Below are positions 15,199-25,600 of a DNA stretch of 64,000 nt, piece by piece. The notes beneath the pieces were generated by a model that did no database searches, was not told the DNA's origin, and saw nothing but the letters and a program-made list of their open reading frames with translations. Position 1 is the first letter of the stretch. Every line of letters begins with the position of its first letter. The DNA comes from Filimonas lacunae (lineage in GTDB: Bacteria; Bacteroidota; Bacteroidia; Chitinophagales; Chitinophagaceae). The stretch covers positions 930,001-994,000 of the forward strand of contig NZ_AP017422.1 of NCBI RefSeq assembly GCF_002355595.1. The letters run 5' to 3'. The translations under genes and the position numbers were made by a program.

Positions 15199-16497
15199 AT
15201 GAATACGCTGCAACAATTATTATCCGGTGAGCTGGCCGGGGCGAAGCGGGTAAAGCTGGCATGCGGACTTACCGAATTTCCGCAGGAATTGTTTCAACTG
15301 GCTGATACGCTGGAGATACTGGATTTATCAGGCAATCGCCTATCCGACCTGCCAGCTGATTTTGACCGGCTGCACAAGTTAAAAATCCTGTTCTGTTCTG
15401 ATAACCTTTTTACAGTGTTTCCGGAAGTGTTGTCGCGTTGCTCCTTACTGGAAATGGTAGGATTTAAATCGAATAGAATAGCCGTTATACCCGAAGCCGC
15501 TTTCCCACCACAATTACGCTGGCTGATATTAACCAACAATTGCCTGGAAAAAATACCCGCCGCTATTGGCCAATGTATAAGGCTGCAAAAGTGCATGCTG
15601 GCAGGTAACCGGTTAACAGGTTTACCGGATGAAATGCGCTATTGCCACAACCTGCAACTGCTGCGTATTTCAGCCAATGAAATGGCTACACTGCCTGACT
15701 GGTTATTTACATTGCCACGTTTATCGTGGCTGGCTATGGCAGGTAATCCGTGCTGCCATCAGCCTGCTGTTACCGCACCGGAATGGATTCACTGGAACGA
15801 GCTGGAAGTAACACATCAGTTGGGAGAGGGAGCATCGGGATTTGTATCTACCGGCAACTGGCACAAGCATATACAACAACAGCGGGAAATTGCGGTAAAA
15901 CTGTTTAAAGGAGAGGTGACCAGCGATGGCTTACCACAGGAAGAAATGAATGCTACAGTGGCCGCAGGAACACATGTTAACCTGGTGCAGGTACTGGGGC
16001 AGATTAGTCATCACCCCGATCAGAAAAAGGGATTGGTGCTGAACCTGATACCAGCCACGTTTGCCAACCTGGGTAACCCGCCCGATTTTGATACCTGCAC
16101 GCGTGATACGTTTGCTGCCGGCACTGCTTTTACCATAGATACCATGTTGGCGGTGGCCAGGGCATTGGCTTCTGTAGGAGCCCATTTGCATGCACGCGGT
16201 ATTATGCACGGCGACTTATATGCACATAATATTCTGATAGATAAAGCAGGTGGTGTGCTGCTGGTAGACTATGGAGCAGCCACTATGTATAACAGGGCAG
16301 CTGTCCATGCGGCGGCTATAGAGCGGCTGGAAGTAAGGGCCTATGGTTGCCTGCTGGATGATTTGCTTTTGCATGCGGCTCCCGAACCTGCACAGCAGGA
16401 AAGGAGGGATGGGTTACTGGCATTGCGTGACGCCTGTATGCAGGAACAAGTGCTGTTAAGGCCTTCCTTTGAAACCCTGGTGCAACAGCTGGGGTAG
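15199..16497 (+). CDS. Leucine-rich repeat protein fused to a Ser/Thr-like protein kinase domain
   Basis: From the ATG at 15199 the product is 432 residues and cytosolic (no signal or helix). Residues 20-190 form about seven LRRs, such as LEILDLSGNRLSDLPADF and LQKCMLAGNRLTGLPDEM. A compact Hanks-type kinase domain follows: Gly-rich loop LGEGASGFV (about 208-216), Lys234 in AVKLF, the catalytic loop HGDLYAHN (Asp339, Asn343) and the metal-binding DYG (Asp357) in place of DFG. HGD replaces HRD. After DYG the domain is short and lacks a normal activation segment and APE motif. Such LRR-kinase fusions occur sporadically in bacteria; substrates are unknown. It is divergent from the PepSY gene. 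Confidence 0.85.
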   Translation: MNTLQQLLSGELAGAKRVKLACGLTEFPQELFQLADTLEILDLSGNRLSDLPADFDRLHKLKILFCSDNLFTVFPEVLSRCSLLEMVGFKSNRIAVIPEAAFPPQLRWLILTNNCLEKIPAAIGQCIRLQKCMLAGNRLTGLPDEMRYCHNLQLLRISANEMATLPDWLFTLPRLSWLAMAGNPCCHQPAVTAPEWIHWNELEVTHQLGEGASGFVSTGNWHKHIQQQREIAVKLFKGEVTSDGLPQEEMNATVAAGTHVNLVQVLGQISHHPDQKKGLVLNLIPATFANLGNPPDFDTCTRDTFAAGTAFTIDTMLAVARALASVGAHLHARGIMHGDLYAHNILIDKAGGVLLVDYGAATMYNRAAVHAAAIERLEVRAYGCLLDDLLLHAAPEPAQQERRDGLLALRDACMQEQVLLRPSFETLVQQLG

Positions 16498-16582
16498 TGT
16501 TGATTTGTATAACAGCTGGTGTGTTTTGTACATTGACAGGTAAGTGTCACACGTATACTTTTGAACCTGGCTACGGCTATTC

Positions 16583-16620
16583 AATCCCCTTCAGGAATGA
16601 TTTGTTCTGAAGGGGATTTT
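16583..16620 (+). terminator. Terminator after the LRR-kinase gene
   Basis: AATCCCCTTCAG (16583-16594) pairs with CTGAAGGGGATT (16607-16618), followed by T residues. Confidence 0.8.
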
Positions 16621-16658
16621 GTTTATAGAGAATATTACATTGTTAAATACAGAAAGAA

Positions 16659-17252
16659 ATGAAAGTACTGAGTGTTATCTCAAGTCCGCGTGGCGCTGCT
16701 TCTAACAGCATCAAACTGGCCAACGCAATTATTGAAAAACTGCAAGCAGCGAATCCTGCTGCTACTGTAGTAGTAAAAGACCTTACCCAAACACCTTTCC
16801 CACACCTGGAAGAGTCGCACCTGAATGCATTTTTTACACCAGCTGAAAAGCATTCAGAAGAAAATAAAATGGCTATCCGTCATTCCAATGAAGCCATACA
16901 GCAACTGATGGAAGCGGATGTGCTGGTAATAGGTGCACCCATGTACAACTTTGGTATTTCTTCTACTTTAAAAGCGTGGATAGATCATATCTGCCGTGCC
17001 GGCATTACTTTCCGTTACACAGCCAATGGCCCCGAAGGTTTGGTAAAAGGTAAAAAAGTATATGTTGCGGTAGCCACAGGTGGTGTGTACAGTGGCGATT
17101 TACAGGCAATGGATTTTGTAGCGCCTTACCTCAAAACCGTATTAGGTTTTATTGGTATCACCGATGTTGCTTTTGTAAAAGCAGAAGGCTTTGCTATGAG
17201 TGGCCTGCAGGATACTGCATTGGAAACAGCTATTAACAGCATTGTATTATAA
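16659..17252 (+). CDS. azoR: FMN-dependent NADH-azoreductase
   Basis: This 197-residue flavodoxin-like quinone reductase uses NADH and FMN to reduce azo dyes and, physiologically, quinones by two electrons. It shows the FMN phosphate loop SSPRGAASNSIKLA (about 8-21), GAPMYNFGISSTLKAWIDHICRAG (about 94-117) and the ATGGVYS segment (about 146-152), all typical of AzoR. Length and start match the family. It is a single-gene unit with its own leader, converging on pruA across a shared terminator. Confidence 0.88.
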   Translation: MKVLSVISSPRGAASNSIKLANAIIEKLQAANPAATVVVKDLTQTPFPHLEESHLNAFFTPAEKHSEENKMAIRHSNEAIQQLMEADVLVIGAPMYNFGISSTLKAWIDHICRAGITFRYTANGPEGLVKGKKVYVAVATGGVYSGDLQAMDFVAPYLKTVLGFIGITDVAFVKAEGFAMSGLQDTALETAINSIVL

Positions 17253-17270
17253 CAGATACAACTATCAATA

Positions 17271-17310
17271 AAAAGCCTGCCATGTATAGGATGTACAGGC
17301 AGGCTTTTTT
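17271..17310. terminator. Bidirectional terminator between azoR and pruA
   Basis: AAAAGCCTGCC (17271-17281) pairs with GGCAGGCTTTT (17298-17308), with A and T runs on either side, so it can serve both convergent genes. Confidence 0.85.
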
Positions 17311-17314
17311 GTGC

Positions 17315-18946
17315 TTATTTATCTAAGAAAGGATAATGGTAACTGGTTGCTCCGTTGAAAGTTTCTTTGATAGTTCGCGGCGAAACCCATCTTAACAGGT
17401 TAATCATAGAGCCCGCTTTGTCATTGGTGCCCGATGCACGTGCACCACCAAAAGGCTGTTGTCCTACTACTGCGCCGGTGGGCTTGTCGTTAATATAAAA
17501 GTTGCCTGCAGCATTTCGTAAAGCATGAGAAGCTTTGTCAATGGCATACCTGTCCTGTGCTATAAAAGCACCGGTTAATGCATAGCCCGAAGTGCTGTCC
17601 ACTACTTTCAGAATGTGATCAAACTCTTCATCATTATAAATGTACAGGGTTAACACAGGTCCGAATATTTCTTCACACATAGTGGTATAATTCGGGTTGG
17701 TGGTAACAATAACAGTAGGCTCAATAAAGTATCCTTTCTCTTTGCTATAGTTGCCGCCTGCTATAATCTCTGCCTGGGCATCATTTTTAGCATTGTTGAT
17801 ATAGCTGGCTATTTTATCAAATGATTTCTCATCGATCACCGCATTAATGAAGTTGCCATACTCTTCTACACCGCCCATTTTCAGGCTGGCCAGATCGGCT
17901 ACCAACAGTTCTTTTAAGGCAGGCCACAAGCTGGCAGGTACATAGCCCCTGGATGCAGCAGAGCATTTCTGACCCTGGTATTCAAACGCACCTCTTACAA
18001 ACGCAGTATTAGTAAGCTTTATATCGGCACTGGGGTGTACAAGAATGAAGTCCTTGCCACCGGTTTCGCCTACAATGCGTGGATAGGTTTTGTATTTGCT
18101 GATGTTGTTGCCAATGGTTTGCCAGATATTCTGGAACACACCGGTGGAACCGGTAAAGTGAATGCCGGCAAAGTCGGGGTGCTGGAAAATAACGTCACCT
18201 GCATCCGTACCTGAAACGTATACCAGGTTAATAACGCCATCGGGTAAGCCCGCTTCTTTTAATATTTTCATGATCAAAGCTGCAGAGTAGATCTGGGTGT
18301 TGGCTGGCTTCCATACCACTACGTTGCCCATCATAGCTACACAGGCAGGCAGGTTGCCGGCAATAGCGGTGAAGTTGAAAGGAGTTAAGGCAAACACAAA
18401 TCCTTCCAGCGGTCTTTGTTCTACACGGTTCCAGGTGCCGGGGCCTGATACAGGGGGCTGCTGGCTGTATATTTCAGACATATACTTCACGTTAAAACGT
18501 AAGAAGTCGATCAGCTCACAAGCGGCATCAATCTCGGCCTGGTAGGCGTTCTTGCTTTGGCAAAGCATGGTAGCGGCATTCAGCTGGTAGCGGTATTTAC
18601 CGGCTATTAAGTCTGCCGCCTTTAAAAAGATAGCAGCTCTTTGTTCCCATGCCAGGTTTTCCCAGCTTTCTTTAGCGGTCAATGCGGCATCAATAGCCTG
18701 CTGCACGTGCTGCTTATTACCCTGGTAGTAATAGCCCAGGCAATGTTTGTGATCGTGGGGGGGATGCATAGATACCTTTTTATCGGTAGTAACTTCTGCA
18801 GCACCTATATACATAGGGATGGTTGTTTCTGTTGCACGTGCCTGCGCCAGCGCATCAGTTAACAATGCTCTTTCTTTACTGCCGGGTGCATATTGCAAAA
18901 CCGGTTCATTTACCGGGGTGGGTACGTTAAAAAAGCCTTTTAGCAT
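17315..18946 (-). CDS. pruA: L-glutamate gamma-semialdehyde (1-pyrroline-5-carboxylate) dehydrogenase
   Basis: PruA oxidises glutamate semialdehyde, produced from proline by PutA/PRODH, to glutamate with NAD. The start MLKGFFNVPTPVNEPV (18946) gives 543 residues, the usual length of the stand-alone mitochondrial-like enzyme in Bacteroidota; a longer reading adds 27 non-conserved residues. Signatures are FNFTAIAGNLP and VWKPANTQIYSA (NAD binding), FTGSTGVFQ, VGETGGKDF (catalytic Glu) and EYQGQKCSAASR (catalytic Cys), then CEEIFGPVLTLYIY and QQPFGGARASGTNDKAG near the C-terminus. No proline dehydrogenase gene is adjacent. Confidence 0.93.
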   Translation of the reverse strand: MLKGFFNVPTPVNEPVLQYAPGSKERALLTDALAQARATETTIPMYIGAAEVTTDKKVSMHPPHDHKHCLGYYYQGNKQHVQQAIDAALTAKESWENLAWEQRAAIFLKAADLIAGKYRYQLNAATMLCQSKNAYQAEIDAACELIDFLRFNVKYMSEIYSQQPPVSGPGTWNRVEQRPLEGFVFALTPFNFTAIAGNLPACVAMMGNVVVWKPANTQIYSAALIMKILKEAGLPDGVINLVYVSGTDAGDVIFQHPDFAGIHFTGSTGVFQNIWQTIGNNISKYKTYPRIVGETGGKDFILVHPSADIKLTNTAFVRGAFEYQGQKCSAASRGYVPASLWPALKELLVADLASLKMGGVEEYGNFINAVIDEKSFDKIASYINNAKNDAQAEIIAGGNYSKEKGYFIEPTVIVTTNPNYTTMCEEIFGPVLTLYIYNDEEFDHILKVVDSTSGYALTGAFIAQDRYAIDKASHALRNAAGNFYINDKPTGAVVGQQPFGGARASGTNDKAGSMINLLRWVSPRTIKETFNGATSYHYPFLDK

Positions 18947-19050
18947 AATGAGGTATTTACAAAGTGTTGAGTGTAAGAACACACACACTGCAAAAGAACT
19001 TAAATACGTTGGCGACGCTTTATCCAAAATTGTCCACTTGTTATCCGCTG

Positions 19051-19119
19051 GTGTTTGAATTTTGCTAGTAATGCTTTGAAATGTGTTAGTGAAGTTCTCG
19101 CAAGGTGTATGAACTTTGC
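19051..19119 (+). repeat. Direct repeat ahead of the AraC-sensor-like fragment
   Basis: GTGTTTGAATTTTGC (19051-19065) recurs as GTGTATGAACTTTGC (19105-19119), 13 of 15 bases identical and 54 bases apart. Direct repeats of this kind are common AraC-family operators. Confidence 0.35.
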
Positions 19120-19141
19120 CGGATGAAAATTCGTAGATGAG

Positions 19142-19444
19142 ATGTTAGAAACCGGAAAATGGCAAAATGGGTGGTATATTTCCCTAGCTACAGCTGAAGA
19201 GGACTTTTTGTTCAGATTTGAGCAACATTTTTTTCCGGACAATTTACTGCTGCGTTTACAGGCTCTGAATTTATTTACCGGCCGTAAAGTAATGAACAGA
19301 CTGACTGATGTGCAGGAGCATGAAGCCAAAGCCATATGTCGTAAACTGAATGTTGAGAAAAGCTCATCATACCCCTTCTCCAAAGAGTTGCAACTGGCTT
19401 ATGTAAGTCAGTTGTTACATCTGTTATTAAAAGCGCGTAATTAG
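19142..19444 (+). pseudogene. AraC-family sensor-domain-like fragment lacking a DNA-binding domain
   Basis: The 100-residue frame resembles the second half of the N-terminal sensor/dimerisation domain of Bacteroidota AraC regulators: GWYISLATAEEDFLFRFEQHFF, then a linker, then a helical FSKELQLAYVSQLLHLLLKA segment. In complete regulators a HTH_18 domain follows this point, but here a stop occurs at 19444 and no HTH is encoded in the next 237 bases. The cupin-like N-terminal half is also missing; an in-frame stop lies at 19124. It may be a gene remnant or a short protein of its own. The resemblance is from memory of family patterns and is uncertain. Confidence 0.4.
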
Positions 19445-19681
19445 TTATTCTCTTTTGCATAACATTTTTAGTAAAGTTTTTTTTCTGCTCATATATAATT
19501 TAGTATACTGTTTATTAGCAGTGTAAAACATGATAGTATATTATTATCTGTTGTCGATTAAATTTTTTGCTTTCTCTTGTTTATTTCGTTTTAACTATTA
19601 TTTTTAATATTCGATTGGCATTAGTAACGATTGGAATTAGCCGACAGCTGAGCATAAGAGCCGTACCTGTAAACTTATATT
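19445..19681. other. AT-rich leader region of the giant adhesin gene
   Basis: These 237 bases hold no gene. They are much richer in A and T than the flanking genes, with T-rich tracts. I found no clean TTTG/TAnnTTTG promoter pair, although this is the only place for the promoter of the 19 kb gene. Confidence 0.5.
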
Positions 19682-22600
19682 ATGTTATCCGCTAGCTGTC
19701 CTTATGATCAAACATCCAATATCCATAATTATATAAAGTCACTACTACTGGGCGTAGTGTGTTTGTTCTTCTCGCTGCGGGGTAAAGCAGAGGGTAGTAA
19801 AGACATGTATCCTTCGGGAGCTTCCGGGTACCGTGCGTATCTGAACAGTACTACTATGGCTAGTGCTACCAACCCCTTTCCCACAGCGGGAACCATGAAG
19901 GTGTACGTGAAAGCCGGAGAGTCTATATATGTAGGTTCCAGTGCGCAGGGCGTGGGTAATGGTACTATCAACCTGCGGGCGCCTAATGGTAATACGTATA
20001 CCACCGGTAATGGTGGCTTGTTAAGTTTAGGAGCAGGTGTTATTAATAACCGTACACAGGAATTGCTGGGGCCTTTGGTTTTGGGAGGATGGGTGCCGGC
20101 TATATTTACGGTAGGTGCTTCCGAAGCGGGTATATGGGAAGTCGATTTTGTTGCCCCAAGCACTACTTCCAATACATCGCCCAATACGGTTGCTGCCAAC
20201 GCCAACTGGACACAGCCTACCAACTCCAATTATATAGCGGCTTTCGATGTTTCAGTAAGGAACAGCAATAACACTGCGTTTATTACAGGGCGTGTGTTTA
20301 CCAATGTTTTTACGGGTATTCTCGGGGCTTATGACATAGGCTTTAACACTACCTTTCGCGTATTAACCAAAGATGGTTTTTTATATACTGTAAATAACAA
20401 TGGACAGGCTGGTAACGGCTTTTCCTTTTTTGCGAATAATAAGGGCTTTCAAAATTCTTCAGGCGCGCCTTCTTATAAAAGCGTAAACACTTTAACAAGC
20501 CTGGCTACCAAAGACCCACGTACAGCAGACACGCAAACAGATATTACACAAAAAATATTCTTTAATACACCGGCATCTGACCTGCCGGCCACCGCCGCTT
20601 CCCTGCTGGGAACTGACTGGTTGTTAACTACGCCAGTAAGCCCTGTTGCATCCGCTGTATCCTTTGCTGGTATAGAAGGAACGCCTAATACGGCAGGTAC
20701 TAACCCCGCTGGTGGTAATATTACTTTTACAGCTAATCAGGCAGGCAACTTTGCCGTTGATCTGGATTTAAACAACAATGGTGTGTATTCCGATTCGGTT
20801 GACCGAAGGCTTACGGGTATTGCTGTTGCAGGCACCAATACTGTTTATTGGGATGGGTTAAATGGGAAAGGTGTAAAGGCAGGTGCCACTGTCAGTACCA
20901 GCACGCCTATTAATATGCGGGCTATACTGTTTGGAGGTGAAATTCATTTCCCCTTTCTGGATGTGGAGCGAAATGTGAATGGTATTATTATTACCCGAAC
21001 GAATGGATCGGGATCGGGAGATAACACGGTGTATTGGGATGATACCAATATCAGCACGGTGGGTACTCCTTCCAATCCATTAAAAACAACCATCGATGGG
21101 TTAAGCAGTACGGTGAACGGCCATAGGTGGGGCACGGCAGGTGCCGGATCCACTGAGTTTGGCGATGTGCGTGGATTGGATACATGGGCTTATGTATTAA
21201 GCGCGCCTGCTACTTCCAGTGCTACTATTACATTAAGGGAAGCCGATTTGCAGGTGGTGAATGTAACCAGTAATGCAGCTTCGCAGCCTTGCCAGGGTAC
21301 TACCATTACGTATACTATCCCTGTAAAAAATAATGGTCCTGATGCAGTTACCGGTGCTAAGTTTGCCTTTACTTTCCCGGCAGAATTTACTAACGTAACC
21401 GTGTCCAGCTCCTTTACCAGTGGTACTTCTACCGTATCCAGCGGTACTACTACTTCTACTGCATACAATGCCAGCTTAAATATGAATAATGGTGCCATAG
21501 TAACCTTTACGGTAACCGGTACTATTTCTACCATACCATCAGGCGGTTCACTGGTTACCAAAGCGAGTATCATGCGTCCGGCTGATGTAACTGATCCTGA
21601 TGCTACTAATCCGGATGCCGCAGCGCCCACCGATCCACAGTCGGAGTGTGATGCTTTGCCATCGGGTGTTGGCTGTAATAATATTATTAATACCTCTACA
21701 CAGATATATGCTTTTCCTACAACTGCTAATGCAGGTGCAGCACAAACATTATGTGCAGCAACCAGCACTACACTGGCAGGTAATACACCTGCTGTAGGAA
21801 CAGGCGCGTGGAGTAAAGTCAGTGGTCCGGGAACGCCTGTGTTTGCGAATGCAGCCACACCGGGCACATCGGTTACTGGTTTAACAACCGGAACCTATGT
21901 GTTCCGCTGGACCATATCCAATGGCAATTGTGCTGTCAGTACGAGTGATGTGCAGATTACTGTACTGGCTGCATTGGCAGGCAACACCATTACTGCACCC
22001 ACTGTTACTACGTTTTGTACCAGTGGAGACGCAGCTGTTATTTCAGGAGCCACACCTACGGGTGGCACGGGTACGTATACTTATCAATGGCAAAGTTCTG
22101 CCGATGGCACTACTTTCACTGATATCAGCGGGGCAACAGCTGCCAGTTATGATCCGCCTGCTATTTCCAGTACTACTTATTATCGCAGAGGAGTAGCTTC
22201 AGGGATATGTAGCACAATGCTATACAGCAATGCGGTCACTATTACTATACAACCTGCCATAGCGGGCAATAGCATTACTGCACCGGCCACTACCACTTTC
22301 TGTGCCAGCGGCGATGCAGCAGTGATCACAGGCAGCACACCAACAGGCGGCAGTGGAACTTATGCCTATCAGTGGCAATCATCTACTGATAATAGCACTT
22401 TTACAGACATTAGTGGCGCAACAGCTAGCAGCTACGATCCGCCAAGTACCACGGTAACTACTTATTACCGTCGCTCCGTTACCTCAGGGGCTTGTACGTC
22501 GGCGTCTGTCAGCAACGTTATTTCTATAACTATTAATCCGGCATTAACTGCAGGCTCAATAGGTAGCGATCAGTCATTTTGTGTGAGTGGAGATCCTGCT

Positions 22601-25600
22601 GCATTTACACAGTTATCGGCAGCCACGGGTGGTACGGGAACGTATACTACCCAGTGGCAAAGCTCAGTAACCAGTGCCAGTGCCGGATTCTCTAATATAT
22701 CAGGTGCTACAGCTGCTACTTACGATGCGCCGGCTATTACACAAACCACCTGGTATAGAAGAGTGTTAAGCTCCGGTAATTGTGCCGATGCCATCAGTAA
22801 TGTAATTATGGTTACTATTAACCCGGCACTTACGGCAGGTTCTGTCAGCGCAAACCAAACATTCTGCGCCAGTGGCGATCCTGCTGTCTTTACACAAACA
22901 GCGCCTACGGGTGGCACAGGCGCATATACCTACCAATGGCAGGTGTCAACAGATAACTCCAGCTTTAGTGCTATATCCGGAGCTACAGCTGCTACCTACG
23001 ATGCACCGGCAGTGTCCCAAACCACTTATTACCGGAGGGTAGTAACTTCCGGTACCTGTTCTGCTGTAAACAGCAACACCTTAACCGTTACCGTTACGCC
23101 TGCTATCTCTAACAACACTATTGCCGCCGGCCAAACCATTTGTTCCGGTACTGCGCCTGCGGCATTAACCGGCTCTACGCCGGCTAATGGAACCGGAGCG
23201 TATACTTATGTATGGGAAAGCAGTGCAGATGGGGTAAGTAACTTTACCACTGCTGCTGGTAGCAGCAATGCACAGAATTATACGCCGGGTAACTTAACAC
23301 AAACTATTTATTACCGCAGACGGGTTAGCTCCGGCACGTGTGCTGATGCTATCAGTAATGTGCTGCAGATCACTGTGAATGGTGCTGCAACAGGAGCCAA
23401 TGCAGGCCCCGACCAGGGACCGGCTAATATTACCAGCGCCACCCTGGCAGCCAATAGTCCAACTACCGGTACAGGTAAGTGGACACAGGTATCTGGCCCC
23501 AATACTGCCAGCTTTGTCAACGATGCCCAGTTCAACACAGTGGTGAACAACCTGGTTCCTGGAACATATACATTCCGCTGGACCATTACCAATCTCCCTT
23601 GTGCGGCGAGCACTGATGATGTGTTGATAAAAGTAAACAACGCACCGGTTGCACAGAATGATGCGGTAACCACCAATGAAGATGTGGCGGCTACTATTGC
23701 TGTGCTGGCGAATGATTCTGATGCTGACGGCACTTTAAATACTTCTTCTGTTACCATTGTTGCCGGCCCTGCACATGGCACGGCTGTAGTGAACGGCAAT
23801 GGAACAATAACTTATACTCCTGCGGCCAATTATAATGGCGCGGATAACTTTACGTATACTGTACAGGATAACCTGGGCACAGCTTCGGCTCCGGCATCAG
23901 TAGCTATTACGGTTACCCCGGTGAACGATGCACCGGTTGCTGTAAATGACCAGGTGAACCTTACCGGTAATGCAAGCTTTACAGTAAATGCACCTGGTGT
24001 ATTGGCCAATGACACTGATGCGGATGGCGATCAGCTGGTGGCTTCCCTTGTAACCACTGTTACCAGAGGTACACTTACCTTAAATGGTAATGGATCGTTT
24101 ACTTATACCCCTGCAACAGGCTTCAGTGGGCTGGACAGCTTTATCTATCGTGCCTGCGATGCCTCCAATGCCTGTGCTACAGCCACGGTAATACTCAATG
24201 TGGCGAATGGCAACCGCACTCCTGTGGCAACGGCGGATAGTTATACGCTTGCCGAAGATGGTAGCCTTACTACCACCGGCACCGGTGTATTAAGCAATGA
24301 TACCGATGCAGATGGCGATGTGTTAAGTGCTACGTTGGTGAGTAACGTAAGTAATGGAACCCTGGTATTAAACTCCAATGGAACGTTTACCTATACGCCT
24401 GCGGCTAATTTCAATGGCACAGACCAGTTCAGTTATAAAGCGTGTGATCCTACCGGTGCATGCTCTTCTCCTGTTACCGTTACCTTTACTGTAACATCGG
24501 TGAATGACAAACCGGTTGCTCAAAGCGATGCTTATACTGTGAATGAAGACCAGGTGCTTACCGTAGCAGCCAGAGGTGTGTTATTAAATGATACCGATGT
24601 AGATGGCGATGTGCTGAGTGCATCTGTGGTTACTGCACCTGCCCATGGTACGCTGGTGTTAAACACAGATGGCAGCTTTACCTATACGCCTGCTGCTAAT
24701 TTCAATGGAACAGATCAGTTCAGATACAGGGCCTGTGATGGCGGATCGCCACAATTATGTGATACCGCAACGGTATCTGTTACCGTTAATCCGGTAAATG
24801 ATGCGCCGGTAGCAGCAAACGATAATTATACTACGCCGGAAGATCAGGCGTTAAGTATTGCGGCGCCAGGTGTATTAAGTAATGATACGGATGTGGACGG
24901 CGATGCCTTAACTGCCGCCATTGTTACCAATGCTGCTAAAGGAACGGTTACGCTGCAGTCTAATGGCAGCTTCCTGTATACGCCTAATGCTAATTATAAT
25001 GGTTTAGACAGCTTTACCTACAGTGTGTGCGATGCCTCTAATGCCTGTGCCACCGGAAAGGTATACTTAATCGTGAGTGCCGTAAACGATGCGCCGGTAG
25101 TTTCCAATGCATCTTACTCCGCTACGGAAGACCAGGTGTTGACTATTGCCGCTCCGGGATTGGTGTCTAACGGATCGGATGTGGACGGTGATGCTCTAAC
25201 TGCTGCGCTGGTTACACAGGCGCAACATGGTACAGTGGTGGTGAATGCCGATGGCTCGTTCACGTATACACCTAACGCCAACTATAATGGTTCGGATGTA
25301 TTTACTTACCAGCTTTGCGATCCATCCGGAGCCTGTACACAGGCAACCGCATCTGTTACCGTAAGCCCGGTAAATGATGCGCCGGTAGCAGTGGCTGATA
25401 ATTATACCGCAACGGAAGATGTGACGCTGAACGTGAGTGCAGCCAATGGTGTGCTCAGTAACGATACGGATGTGGATGGAGATCGTCTTACCGCTTCCCT
25501 GTTAATACAGGCGGCGCATGGATCGGTAACCATGAATGCTGATGGTAGCTTTAGTTATACCCCGGCAGCTGATTACAATGGTGTAGACAGCTTTACCTAT

